Position numbers and translations under genes: made by a program. From positions 124,001-188,000 of the forward strand of contig JAXLYV010000007.1 in the NCBI GenBank assembly GCA_046351235.1: 64,000 bases of DNA, given 5' to 3'. The notes beneath the pieces were generated by a model. The model saw only the letters and a list, made by a program, of their open reading frames with translations. It searched no databases and was not told the origin of the DNA. Position 1 is the stretch's first letter. Each line of letters begins with the position of its first letter. Origin of the DNA: JBBSAT01 sp046351235 (GTDB lineage Bacteria; Myxococcota_A; Polyangia; Polyangiales; Sandaracinaceae). Positions 36,186-45,333 of this stretch are shown one piece after another.

Positions 36186-36449
36186 GTGAGCAAAGTGGAA
36201 GCGGGCTGGACGCTCGAGCTCGAAGAACGCAGGTCGCAGGGGATGCGCGTCTTCGTCGCGACCGCCCAGTGCGGCGCCGAGCGCCATCAGGTGGCGCTCG
36301 GCGACGCCGACGCGGCATGGGCCGAGCTCCGGGCCCTCATCGGCCTCGACCCCGCGCCGACGCCTCCCGTGGCTAGGCCGCGACGGGGGCGCGCGGGACG
36401 GATGTCGACGGCTCGGACCACGCGGGGAAGCGGTGGCCCTGGACGCTGA
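36186..36449 (+). CDS. Hypothetical small protein, 87 aa
   Basis: Not recognised. Residues 2-58 look like protein (VEAGWTLELEERRSQ, VFVATAQCGAERHQVALGDA, AWAELRALIGLD), followed by an Arg/Gly-rich tail. The GTG at 36186 is taken as start because the frame upstream turns Arg-rich. Its TGA abuts the stop of the convergent 36450 gene. It could be a short nucleic-acid-binding protein or a chance frame. Confidence 0.4.
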   Translation: MSKVEAGWTLELEERRSQGMRVFVATAQCGAERHQVALGDADAAWAELRALIGLDPAPTPPVARPRRGRAGRMSTARTTRGSGGPGR

Positions 36450-37139
36450 TCAGCTCGCGATGGGCGTCGGCTCGGCCGGCGCGGCGTCGGGCGCGCCTGC
36501 ATCGTCGCGGCGCGCGCCTGCGAAGTAGGCCGCGACGCGAGCCGGATCGCCGGGGAAGATCTGCTGCAGCGCGCCCTCGAGCCGATCGATCTCGAGGTTC
36601 ACGTCTTCCACGTACAGGAACTGCGCGGTGAGCAGCGGGCCGATGGCAGCGACGGCGTCGCGCCGCGCCTGGGCCGCTTGCCGGAGCTGCTCGGTGCGCG
36701 GCGTGAGGCGCGGGATCCACGTGTCGGCGAGCGAGCTGCGCGGCGACTCGCCGGAAAGCTCCCGCACGATCGCGTCGCCCACCATGACCTCGCGGTCGGG
36801 GCCGTAGTGCACGATCTCGGAGGCAGCCACGCTGCGGAAGAAGCGCTGGTAGAACGGCGCGTCGCGCCGGCCCTGGGCGATGTCGAGCACGCCGCGCGCG
36901 AAGGACTTCACGACGGGATCCCACGCGGCGTCCGCGACGGCCACGCGCGTGCGGGCGCGGCGCGCGAGGCGGCGCTTGGCGCGGAGGTCGGCCGAGATGG
37001 CGTCGCCGCGACCGACCAGCGAGAGCCAGAGTGGCGCGAGCTCGGCCGTGGCGGGATCGGCCTCGAGCGCGGCGGCGATGGAGTCGACGACGTCGACGGC
37101 GCTGTCGATGGCGGTGTTCGAACGAAGATGCGGTGCCAT
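36450..37139 (-). CDS. Hypothetical protein, 229 aa
   Basis: Not recognised. Mostly helical: IDSAVDVVDSIAAALEADPA, an Arg-rich KRRLARRARTRVAVADA and YQRFFRSVAASEIVHYGPDRE. The later part has RTEQLRQAAQARRDAVAAIG and an acidic Ala/Pro tail (DDAGAPDAAPAEP). No signal peptide or membrane helix. GGAGGA about 9 nt before the ATG at 37139 supports the start. It is divergent from the lipoprotein operon at 37345 with a 205-bp gap that probably holds both promoters. May be an accessory gene of that cluster. Confidence 0.6.
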   Translation of the reverse strand: MAPHLRSNTAIDSAVDVVDSIAAALEADPATAELAPLWLSLVGRGDAISADLRAKRRLARRARTRVAVADAAWDPVVKSFARGVLDIAQGRRDAPFYQRFFRSVAASEIVHYGPDREVMVGDAIVRELSGESPRSSLADTWIPRLTPRTEQLRQAAQARRDAVAAIGPLLTAQFLYVEDVNLEIDRLEGALQQIFPGDPARVAAYFAGARRDDAGAPDAAPAEPTPIAS

Positions 37140-37344
37140 GAGATGAGATCCTCCCCTGTGGGTGTGGGGGCACGAATGCCACCGTCCTCCTCAGGACGTC
37201 AATCCCCTCCCTGTAGACCGCGACTTGGGTGTGCACGAACGCCGAGTGCCCGGATTGTTGCGTTGACGACTCGCGCGACTCGCGAAACCGTGTCGGAGCG
37301 CCTCTAACGATCGCGTTGGCGGCGAAAAGCCAGGAGGACTCGGC

Positions 37345-38157
37345 ATGCATCGTAGGTGGGCGATGGTGTGGGTGGTGAGCGTGGTCCTCGTGGCGTGCGA
37401 TTCGCCGCCGGCGGCGGGGAGCGTCAGCGCCTTGAGCGAGGGCCGCGGGCCCCGTGACGATCGCGGGCGTGGTCGGGCCGGTCACGGTCGTGACTGCGAC
37501 CACGACCACGACGGTGACGACGACGGCGATGACCGCGATGACCGCGATTGTGATCACCTGACGGCTCGCTCTTCGATCGAGCGTCGACGCGCGTGCGCAG
37601 ACCACACGCTGGCGGTCATGGAAGACGCGGCGCTCGTCGACGCCCTCGCGCAAGACGCGGCCGAGCCTGCTCCGGACGCCATCTTCGTCGATGCGCGAGT
37701 GGCTGAGCTCGAAGCCTCGCTCGCGGGAGTCGACGACCCGGACGCACGCATGACGCTGCGCTTCGGTGCGCTCGACAAGGGCTACTCCGAGCTTCGCGCG
37801 AACGTGGACCTGTTGCCGGCTCAGTTCCTCTCGACGGCGCAGGCGCTTCGTACCGCGGTCCTCCTCTCGCCTGCTGCCCTCGCGGACGCCGACGCCGCAT
37901 TTGCCCGCGCGAGAGCTTGCGGCGCGACGCCCGGGCCGTTCGCTGCGGCAGCCCCGAGCTGCCCGCCGCTCGCGTACGCCGTGACGCCGGGCGACCGGGA
38001 GGTCGCTCGCGGGGTGAGCCCGCAGATCGCAGCCGCGCGTCGGGCCGCGGACCCCTTGCCCGCATCCCTTCGCCCGCGACGGCCCGTCGCGACGAGAACG
38101 GTGCTCGAGCCAGCTCCGGGACCCACCGTGGCCGTGGACGTGGGAGGTGCGCCGTGA
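37345..38157 (+). CDS. Lipoprotein of unknown function with Asp/His-rich segment, 270 aa
   Basis: Signal with lipobox VVLVAC (Cys18). Residues about 33-70 are strongly Asp-, His-, Arg- and Gly-rich (DCDHDHDGDDDGDDRDD), a likely metal-binding or low-complexity part. Then comes a helical region (about 85-190: AALVDALAQDAAEPAPDAIF, DARVAELEASLAGVDDPDA) and an Ala/Pro-rich tail. Family unknown. AGGAGG at 37332-37337 precedes the ATG. Its stop overlaps the GTG of the next gene (GTGA), so it is the first of three coupled genes encoding secreted proteins. Confidence 0.65.
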   Translation: MHRRWAMVWVVSVVLVACDSPPAAGSVSALSEGRGPRDDRGRGRAGHGRDCDHDHDGDDDGDDRDDRDCDHLTARSSIERRRACADHTLAVMEDAALVDALAQDAAEPAPDAIFVDARVAELEASLAGVDDPDARMTLRFGALDKGYSELRANVDLLPAQFLSTAQALRTAVLLSPAALADADAAFARARACGATPGPFAAAAPSCPPLAYAVTPGDREVARGVSPQIAAARRAADPLPASLRPRRPVATRTVLEPAPGPTVAVDVGGAP

Positions 38158-41100
38158 GTCGCTCTCTGACCATCGGGATCCTGCTCGCGGTCTTCTCTCC
38201 CGTCGTCGCGCACGCGCAGAGCGCGTGGGAAGTGACCGAGCACATCGGGGCGCCGGTGATCGCCGTCGCGACCCCGCCGCTCGTGCCCGGCCACGTCTAC
38301 CGCTTCGAGACCTACGATCTGCATCAGAGCTGGCCTGGCACGATCCCGGACACGGTTCTCACGATCCGCGCGAGCAACGACGTGAACGTCGGCTCTCTCG
38401 CTGGCTCGGACGGTTGCGAAGACCCGACGACGCACGAGGTCGAGCTGGAGCGGAGCTGCGCCAACTTCAGGCCATCCGTGACGCTGCCCCCGATGCCGTT
38501 CTTCGTGTGGGTCCGCGCGCTGTCGCCCAGCACGTTCGGCCTCACGAGCATTCGGATGCGCGACGTCACCACGAACGAAGCGTTCCACGATCTCGTGACC
38601 CAGGCGCACTTCGGCGGGCGCTTGATCCACGGGCTCGGAACGCCGAGCGACCGAGTCCAGATCGAGACGGCGCAGGTGCCGGGGAGCACCGAGAGCAACC
38701 ACGCGATCGTCCTCGCGCTCGACAACACGCACCGCTACGTGAACTGGTTCCTCGGCTTCCGCTTCGGCAGCGCTCGCGGCGTGGGCTCCGGCGCCGTCGC
38801 GTCGCACCGGTCTTTCGTACGAGGCACGGCGCAGTACACCGGAGGCCTCGTTCCTTCGAGCTACCCCGGCGACGACCCGATCGACGACGTATTGATCGCG
38901 CCGTTCACGACGACCGGCGAGCCGGAGCCGTACCGTGTGCTGCGCAACGACTGCGTTCAGCCGGCCCCCAATCGCCTGTGCTCTGCGACGGTCGATGCAG
39001 ATCGGGACTCGCTCGGCGACGAGCTGGAGGGGCTGGTCCTGCACACCTGCGATCGAGCGAGCGATCCCGACGCCGGAGGGATCTCGTGCGCGCATCGCTT
39101 CGGCTGCGCAGACGGCGAGAGCTGCAACGAGGGCTCGTCGACCAGCGACACCGACGGCGACGGCTTCCGCGACGACCTCGAGCTCTACGGGTTCCAGTTC
39201 TGGGACTGCGGCGGGCCGAGCGGACGGCGCGTGGGGTGTCTACCGGACGCCTCGCGCGCGAACTTCGCGCCCGGCGGCTACTTCCCGACGTACGGCGCGA
39301 GCCCGGCGCACTACGATACGTTCGTCGACTACAACTACCTCGACGCGGACCCCGGCACGCCGGCCTGCGATCCGCCCGCGCCGGTGCAGGCCGCTCTGAA
39401 CGGCGTCGGCGGGATCTACCGAGGGGCCACGCACGCGGCGCTGGACGACGGCACATCCCCGGAGCGACTGGAGCCGGGGACCTCTACAATTCGAAACCGC
39501 GACGGCACGCGCGGCATCCACGTGCATACCGACACGTATCACCTGCCGGCGCCATCCGCACCGTCGTCTCGCGACCTCAGCGCGGGCAACTGGCAGGGCT
39601 CGGCCGCCTGCCAGGCCGAGCCCACGAGCCAGACAGATTGCACGAGCATGGCCGGTACCTGGGACGCGGACACTGCCAGCTGCGCCAGCTGGGACGTCCG
39701 CACGTGGTTGACCGGGGACTCCCAGTGGATCTGGCGCACCGCCTTCGATCGCGGTGCGAGTGGGGCCCAGAACGGCTATCCGAACTACTACATCTCGTCG
39801 GGCGGTGCTGCGTTGTACGCGCACGAGATGGGCCACGTCGGGGCCCTGATGCACGGTGGGACCTTCTTCAGCCGCAGCGCCGTCGACGCGTTCAACGGGA
39901 GCGCGGCGACCCTCTCGCGTATGAGCTACGTCTACGACAGCTTGGATGCGACCGAGCACCTCGTGACGTTCGACGAGGGCGGCCGGCCCGCTCTTCATGC
40001 CCGCTACCTGTCGGAGCAGTGCCCCTACGGCATGGCCGCGTCAGGGGTCTCTACGCTCGCGTACCAGCGGCTCGCCGCGCGACAGTCCTCGTTCTTCTTC
40101 GGTCGAGCGGACATCGTGCAGTTGGACCCTTCCGGCGGGTGTCCGGCCGTCGACTGGAACCGGGACGGCGTCATCTCGACCGACCCTGTCGAGGCGGCCG
40201 CCGCCGCGATCTTCGGGCACGTGGAGCGCGCCGCCCCGCGCGACCGAAATGGGGATGGAGTCCCCGACCAGCTCTTCCTCTCCGAAACGGGCGACGCACT
40301 CGTGAGCGCGGCCGGACAGCTCATCCGCGTGCAGATCCAGGCGAGGCCGCCCGCGCTCCAGCCGGAGATCCGAATCGACCGGAGCCGGACGTTCGTCTGC
40401 GCCGAGGAGCCCGCGCCAACCGGGCCGCGCTATCCAGCATGTGGGTTCGACAGCCCGACGGATGATCTGTTCGAGCTCGCCACCCGGCCGGCGGCCGTCA
40501 CGGCCGCCGTCGTGACGAATGCGGGTCGCGCGCTGCTCGTGCTCGTGTGGGTGGAGGACGACGGTCGCATGCTCTGGGCGACGGTCGACCCCACGAATGC
40601 CCATTCCCTCAGCTTCGGTTCAATCGACAGCCACGCGTCGCTCGCCAGCATGGCGACACTCGAGGGCATGCCCGCGCTCGCTCGCCTGGGCACGACCGGC
40701 CGCCTCGCGCTCGTCTATCGAGACGGCGACGATGAGACCCGTCTCGTCGAGCAGGTCGGGCACTTCGACGGCCCGAGCCACCTCGCCTGGGACGATCCAA
40801 CCACCGCGTTCCAGCTGACCGCTCCGAGCGCGTTCGTCGGCGGGGTCGGCGTCACGCATCTCGATGGGTCCGAGCTCGGGGGCCCTGGTGCGGTGCTCTC
40901 CGTGGCGGTGATCCTTCGAAATCAGTTCATGCCCATCAGGCTCAACTTCCTCCAGCGGAGCGCGACGGCAGCAGGCTGGTCTCGGGTGAGCAGTGTTCTG
41001 CTCGGGAGCGGCATCGTCGGGCGACCGACGCTCGCCGCCCGACCGTACTCGACCGCTGGCGTGCGGCAGTGGCGCATGGTCGCCACCTTCCGTGTGCGAG

Positions 41101-41600
41101 ACACCGCCACTGGCGTGCTCGAGTACCTCGAGAGCGACCTCGACGTCCTCGGCGGCTGGAGCCTGCACGCGTACCACGCGAATCAGGCGGTCCCCAACAT
41201 CCGCTCCGCGTCGGCAGCGTCGCTCGCTTGGGACGAGCGCGCGGGCGTGACCCCAGGGCTTCGCGGGACGTACAATCAGCTGGCGGGCTGCCCCGCGGAC
41301 GTCGAGGTCGGAAGCCCGTGCCCGACCCCCGGGACCATCTGCCGGCTACTCGACGACAACATTCCGGGAGTCGGAACCGAGTCCACGACGCCGGTCTGCG
41401 GCATCCCCGGTACGATGCTGTCCCAGGCCATCGATTTCACCGTGCCGGGCGCAGATGGGGTCGTGCCGATGGGTCACGAGAGCTTCGACGAATGGAGCGC
41501 GATGGCCGACGGGTTCTGCGCTGCCACCGCTGCGCAGGCAGGCTTGTCTCCGAGCGCGTACGCTATTCGTGGGACATGCCCAGACCATCCGGATCCGTGA
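38154..41600 (+). CDS. Large secreted metzincin-like protein, 1148 aa
   Basis: Signal peptide 1-22 (LTIGILLAVFSPVVAHAQ). N-terminal beta-rich part (about 25-270). A Cys- and Asp-rich part (about 280-450) contains DTDGDGFRDDLE and similar Ca-binding-like loops. The zinc motif HEMGHVGALMH (His557, Glu558, His561, His567) resembles the metzincin HExxHxxGxxH, with Ala564 where Gly is usual. A Met-turn candidate RMSYVY (Met590) lies 23 residues on. The second half (about 700-1148) is beta-rich with DWNRDGVISTD and VVLVWVEDDGRMLWAT-like propeller phrases. GTG start overlaps the upstream stop. Protease activity is inferred only. Confidence 0.72.
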   Translation: MSRSLTIGILLAVFSPVVAHAQSAWEVTEHIGAPVIAVATPPLVPGHVYRFETYDLHQSWPGTIPDTVLTIRASNDVNVGSLAGSDGCEDPTTHEVELERSCANFRPSVTLPPMPFFVWVRALSPSTFGLTSIRMRDVTTNEAFHDLVTQAHFGGRLIHGLGTPSDRVQIETAQVPGSTESNHAIVLALDNTHRYVNWFLGFRFGSARGVGSGAVASHRSFVRGTAQYTGGLVPSSYPGDDPIDDVLIAPFTTTGEPEPYRVLRNDCVQPAPNRLCSATVDADRDSLGDELEGLVLHTCDRASDPDAGGISCAHRFGCADGESCNEGSSTSDTDGDGFRDDLELYGFQFWDCGGPSGRRVGCLPDASRANFAPGGYFPTYGASPAHYDTFVDYNYLDADPGTPACDPPAPVQAALNGVGGIYRGATHAALDDGTSPERLEPGTSTIRNRDGTRGIHVHTDTYHLPAPSAPSSRDLSAGNWQGSAACQAEPTSQTDCTSMAGTWDADTASCASWDVRTWLTGDSQWIWRTAFDRGASGAQNGYPNYYISSGGAALYAHEMGHVGALMHGGTFFSRSAVDAFNGSAATLSRMSYVYDSLDATEHLVTFDEGGRPALHARYLSEQCPYGMAASGVSTLAYQRLAARQSSFFFGRADIVQLDPSGGCPAVDWNRDGVISTDPVEAAAAAIFGHVERAAPRDRNGDGVPDQLFLSETGDALVSAAGQLIRVQIQARPPALQPEIRIDRSRTFVCAEEPAPTGPRYPACGFDSPTDDLFELATRPAAVTAAVVTNAGRALLVLVWVEDDGRMLWATVDPTNAHSLSFGSIDSHASLASMATLEGMPALARLGTTGRLALVYRDGDDETRLVEQVGHFDGPSHLAWDDPTTAFQLTAPSAFVGGVGVTHLDGSELGGPGAVLSVAVILRNQFMPIRLNFLQRSATAAGWSRVSSVLLGSGIVGRPTLAARPYSTAGVRQWRMVATFRVRDTATGVLEYLESDLDVLGGWSLHAYHANQAVPNIRSASAASLAWDERAGVTPGLRGTYNQLAGCPADVEVGSPCPTPGTICRLLDDNIPGVGTESTTPVCGIPGTMLSQAIDFTVPGADGVVPMGHESFDEWSAMADGFCAATAAQAGLSPSAYAIRGTCPDHPDP

Positions 41601-43039
41601 GGAGGGCGCTCCTCGCAGTCGTGCTGTGCGCGGGCGCTGTGGGATGTACCGCGAGCTGCGCGGCCCCTCCCGTGGCGTCTGGTCCACCTGAGCCACCGCG
41701 GCTTCTCGAATCACATCCCGATGTCCACTGCGCGCCACTCGGCACGCTGCGATACGCACCGCCCGCGCGTGATCCCGCCGTAGCCGGGGCGCTTCTGTGG
41801 ACGCACGATCTCGACGACGATGCTTCGCTCCGCTCCGCGCTCGCGCCGTATGGATACTCACCCACCATGTTGCCCCTCACCGGACGCGTGGCCGGAGGAG
41901 TGGGGACCTGGACCGCGTCCGGCGCGTTCGGAGACTTGGAGTTCGCGTCGACCGGCGCGTTTCTCGGCTTCGACCCATCGTCGCACGTCCTGCGGTTCCC
42001 GTTCTCGCGGCTAGGGCCCGAGCTGTCCCTGCGGGCGGGGGACGGCTACCTCTTCCCCGTCGGTGACCCCTCGCTGGAGGACGTCGCAATCCTCGCGATT
42101 CCTCAGAGCACTCCCAGCCCCAGCGCGCGCGCCCGCGCCAGCCTGCCCGTCGTCTATCCCTCCACCGGGCGAGTCGTCTGGTTGACGCACGCGAACATCC
42201 TCCAGAGCAACTGCATCACCACGGGCGAGCTCGAGTGGGCCGTGCAGTACGACGACCGCTTCGACTGGCCCTTCGATACGCCCGTTCCTCCCGCGGTCAT
42301 CTCCGGCCTCGCGGACGGGTCCGTCGTCTTCCAGAGCGGTAACGACGACGTCGCCCGGATCGGCCCGGACGGAGAGCTCATGGCGTTCCGCGACGGCGAC
42401 GGCGGGCGCGGCGCGATCGCGATGGTCTCCGAGCATTGCGGCGTGCTCGTGCGCGCGGGCGGCGACCAGAGCCGCTACGAGTGGTGGAGCCTCGACGACT
42501 TCTCGACGACGTCGAGCTTCCCGGCGTTCCTCACGCTGCCTGCCGAGAGCCCGGCGTTCTACGGCGGGGAGACCGCGCTCGCGAGCTGCGCCGTCGTCAT
42601 CGGCCGCGGTCGCGAGGTGATGGACGGCACGCGTACGCTCTACCCACTCGAGCTCGTGTCGGTGGGGCCGGGCGACACGTCGTGGGTGGCGCCGCTCTCG
42701 GATGCGTACTTCCAGCACCCGGCGATTCCCCTCGCGGACGGCGGCGTCGTCGTCCTGCAAGGCGAGGCCGGCGGTGTCCCCGCTCCGCTGACCGTCAGCG
42801 TCTTCGAGGCAGACGGCTCGCAGCGCTGGTCCCACACCTACGACGCCTCCGCCGGCACGGCGTGGGTCGCGCGCGCGACCGTCGTCACGCCCGACGGCGT
42901 GCTCTACGGGATCACGACCACGGGCAACTTCACCAACTACCGTTACCACCTCGTCGCGATCGACCTCGGCGCCGCGCCAGGCCCCTTCGACTTCGCGCAG
43001 TCGGGCATGAACTGGGCGCGCACCAACGCGCCGCTCTGA
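41576..43039 (+). CDS. Beta-propeller-like lipoprotein, 487 aa
   Basis: Lipobox GAVGC near residue 24, followed by another Cys-rich stretch (TASCAAPP). The rest is beta-rich with PQQ-propeller-like repeats, such as SGLADGSVVFQSGNDDVARI, IPLADGGVVVLQGEAGG and VTPDGVLYGITTTGN. The ATG at 41576 lies 25 bp before the end of the preceding gene, so the pair overlaps and is probably coupled. With the Asp-rich lipoprotein and the metzincin-like protein it forms a three-gene set. Function unknown; a surface sensor or inhibitor is one possibility. Confidence 0.65.
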   Translation: MPRPSGSVRRALLAVVLCAGAVGCTASCAAPPVASGPPEPPRLLESHPDVHCAPLGTLRYAPPARDPAVAGALLWTHDLDDDASLRSALAPYGYSPTMLPLTGRVAGGVGTWTASGAFGDLEFASTGAFLGFDPSSHVLRFPFSRLGPELSLRAGDGYLFPVGDPSLEDVAILAIPQSTPSPSARARASLPVVYPSTGRVVWLTHANILQSNCITTGELEWAVQYDDRFDWPFDTPVPPAVISGLADGSVVFQSGNDDVARIGPDGELMAFRDGDGGRGAIAMVSEHCGVLVRAGGDQSRYEWWSLDDFSTTSSFPAFLTLPAESPAFYGGETALASCAVVIGRGREVMDGTRTLYPLELVSVGPGDTSWVAPLSDAYFQHPAIPLADGGVVVLQGEAGGVPAPLTVSVFEADGSQRWSHTYDASAGTAWVARATVVTPDGVLYGITTTGNFTNYRYHLVAIDLGAAPGPFDFAQSGMNWARTNAPL

Positions 43040-43117
43040 TTCCCTGGGGCCGCATTGCGGCTTCTTCGACAGGCGAGGCGGGGCTCGCTCGGCACCTCTC
43101 GTCGGCCTCGCTGCGAG

Positions 43118-45253
43118 CTACGGCGCGTGGCCGACGCGCGCGGGCATGCCGAGGTCGGGCCAGCCGGCGTCGGGCGCTTCGCGGAATCGATAGTGCGCGA
43201 GGCTCGCGGTCACGCGGCGCGTGTAGTTGCGCGTCTGCGCGTAGGGGATGTCCTCCACGTAGCGGTCGAGGTCGCGCTCGCCGCGGCGCAGCCACTCCTC
43301 CACGCGATGCTCGCCGGCGTTGTACGCCGCGAAGCACAGCGGCACGCCGTAGCTGCGGTGCAGCTCGGCCAGGTACGCGGTGCCGAGGCGCACGTTCGTC
43401 GTCGCGTCGAAGAGCAGGTTGCGCGCGTACGTCGTGCCCGTGCGGCGCGCCACGGCCGCGGCCGTCGCCGGCATCAGTTGCATCAGCCCGATCGCGTCGG
43501 CGTAGCTCACGACCTCGGGATCGAAGGTGCTCTCCTGGCGCATCACCGACCAGACGAGCTCGGGCGCGATGCGCGTCACGTGCGCGGCCTCGCGCACCGC
43601 GCTCTCGAACGCATGCGGGTACGCGGCCTCCCACGCCCACGCGGCCGCCCCGGTCGGTGGATGCTCGAGCGCGCTCTGCGTCGCCGCCACGCGATAGGCA
43701 TCGCGGAAGTCGAAGAGGGAAAGGTATCCGCCCGCGAGCGCGCGCGGCGGATCGCTGCGGCGCAGATCCGTCGCGGCCCGCCGGAGCGCCTCGGCCGCAT
43801 CGCGATCGAGCCCGAGCGCTGCGTAGAGCGCCGCCTCTTCGGGCAGCGCGAAGAGCGGCGCCGGCTCGTCGGGCAGCGCCGCGCCGGGGAGCGGCGCCGG
43901 ATCGGGCTCGCCGAGATCGAGCAGCCGCTGGCGCGAGAGGAGGGCGTACCAGCCGAGCGGCTCCTCGCGCACGAGGCGCCGGTACACGTCGAGGGCAGCG
44001 CGCCGATCCCCGGCCTGCTGCAGCGCCCGCGCGCGCCAGTAGTCGCCGCGGTGGCGATCGAGCTCGCGCGTCGTGCTCGCGCGGTACTGCTCGAAGCGGC
44101 GCGCCGCGTCGACTCCGTCGTCGGCGTCGAGCGCGACCATCGCGAGCGAGAAGCGCGCCTCGCGGGCGAAGTCGGTAGGGCGCCGCCCGCGCGGCCCGTC
44201 GAGGAAGCGCTGCATCGCGCGCCCCGCGTGCGCGCCGCCCTGATCGAGCTCGCTCCGCGCCGCCAGGTACTCGGCCTCCACGGCCATCGGGTCGTCGTCG
44301 TGCGCGCGCACGAACGCGCGCAGCGCGCGGCGCGCCGCGAGCGCATCGCCATGGCGCAGGAGCGCGCGCGCCGCGTGGAAGGCATCGCTCGCCTCGGTCG
44401 TGCTCCCGCGCGCGGCGGCAGCGTCCGTGAGCACGTCGGCCGCGTCCTCGTAGCGGCGCGCCTCGAAAAGCGCCATGCCGCGCACGTGGAGAAAGCGCGC
44501 CGCGCCCGTGCGTGGCGCTTCGAGCCCCTCGAGCTCGGCCACCGCCTCGGGCGCGAGGTGGGCTTCCGTCAGCCGCTCGGCCCGGTCGAGGTGCTCGTCG
44601 ATCGTGAGGGCCACGTCGGGATCGAGAAGCCGTAGCGCTGCCATCGCTTCGCCCGCGTCGGGATGCTCGGGGCGCAGGACCACGAGCGTGCGCAACGTCT
44701 GCGTCGCCGCGTCGCGATCGCCCAGCGAAAGCTGCGCCTCGGCGAGCTCCATGCGCGCGGCGAAGGTGTCCACCTCGCGCGCCGCCTCGGCGACCACGGC
44801 CTCGAGCAGCGGGCGCGCGCGCGAGGCATCGCCCTGCGCGAGCACCGCCTCGGCGATCAGCGCGCGCACGACCGCGTCCCCCCGCGACAGAGGCGCGAGG
44901 GCCGCCTCGGCGCCGGCCGCATCGCCCGCATGCAGGAGCGCACGCCCTCGGCGCAGCGCCGCGTCGCGCGCGATGCCGGAGGGCAGCTCGGTCGCGCCGG
45001 CGTACGCGGCGGCGGCCTCCGCCAGCTCGCCGCGCTGCTCGTGCAGCCGCCCCTCGAGGTAGTGCGCGGCTGCGTTGCGCTCGGGCAGCGCCGCGATGGC
45101 ACGCAGCGCCGCCGCGTCGTCGCCGTGCCGAACGAGCGTCGCAATTCCGGGCGGAACGGGCGGGCTCTGGCCACGCACGCGCGTGGGTACGGCGAGCACC
45201 AGCACGGCGACGAGCCCCAGAGAGATCCCGAAGGCTCGATCCTTCCGCATCAT
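43118..45253 (-). CDS. Soluble lytic murein transglycosylase (Slt-type), 711 aa
   Basis: Signal peptide about 1-28 (ISLGLVAVLVLAVPTRVRGQ). A long helical TPR-like superhelix runs from about 35 to 540, for example ARALLHAGDAAGAEAALAPL, matching the doughnut domain of Slt70. The C-terminal goose-lysozyme-like domain has RIAPELVWSVMRQESTFDPE with catalytic Glu near 574, then SYADAIGLMQLMPATA and CFAAYNAGEHRVEEW, the three family signatures. It cleaves peptidoglycan to 1,6-anhydromuropeptides. ATG at 45253 is preferred to the upstream GTG/ATG region because the hydrophobic signal follows directly. Divergent from the C2-like lipoprotein gene. Confidence 0.9.
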   Translation of the reverse strand: MMRKDRAFGISLGLVAVLVLAVPTRVRGQSPPVPPGIATLVRHGDDAAALRAIAALPERNAAAHYLEGRLHEQRGELAEAAAAYAGATELPSGIARDAALRRGRALLHAGDAAGAEAALAPLSRGDAVVRALIAEAVLAQGDASRARPLLEAVVAEAAREVDTFAARMELAEAQLSLGDRDAATQTLRTLVVLRPEHPDAGEAMAALRLLDPDVALTIDEHLDRAERLTEAHLAPEAVAELEGLEAPRTGAARFLHVRGMALFEARRYEDAADVLTDAAAARGSTTEASDAFHAARALLRHGDALAARRALRAFVRAHDDDPMAVEAEYLAARSELDQGGAHAGRAMQRFLDGPRGRRPTDFAREARFSLAMVALDADDGVDAARRFEQYRASTTRELDRHRGDYWRARALQQAGDRRAALDVYRRLVREEPLGWYALLSRQRLLDLGEPDPAPLPGAALPDEPAPLFALPEEAALYAALGLDRDAAEALRRAATDLRRSDPPRALAGGYLSLFDFRDAYRVAATQSALEHPPTGAAAWAWEAAYPHAFESAVREAAHVTRIAPELVWSVMRQESTFDPEVVSYADAIGLMQLMPATAAAVARRTGTTYARNLLFDATTNVRLGTAYLAELHRSYGVPLCFAAYNAGEHRVEEWLRRGERDLDRYVEDIPYAQTRNYTRRVTASLAHYRFREAPDAGWPDLGMPARVGHAP

Positions 45254-45318
45254 CACCGGCCCGGAACGTCGCACTCCGGAAGGCTCGGCGCCACGCGGGC
45301 GCCACCGCGCGCGTGCGG

Positions 45319-45324
45319 TAGTAT
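45319..45324 (+). promoter_or_regulatory. Putative -10 hexamer TAGTAT
   Basis: TAGTAT ends 9 nt before the ATG at 45334 in the 80-bp gap between divergent genes. Confidence 0.45.
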
Positions 45325-45333
45325 CGCCCACCG

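Noticed and set aside
35764..36193. Several Arg/Ser/Pro-rich frames upstream of the type IIG-like gene
   Set aside because: All six frames look alike, none has a plausible start signal, and palindromes explain the pattern.
37480..37560. GAC/GAT-rich tandem repeat as a mobile or regulatory repeat
   Set aside because: It is in frame with the lipoprotein gene and reads as Asp/His/Arg/Gly codons; no flanking repeats.
36373..37653. 426-codon minus-strand frame spanning the 36450-37139 gene and the lipoprotein start
   Set aside because: The Val/Thr-rich portion is antisense to the Asp/His segment; the real gene ends at 37139 and has a ribosome-binding site.
41069..41575. Extending the propeller lipoprotein upstream to 41069
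   Set aside because: That stretch is an Arg-rich shadow of the metzincin-like gene; the lipobox-containing ATG at 41576 is a better start.
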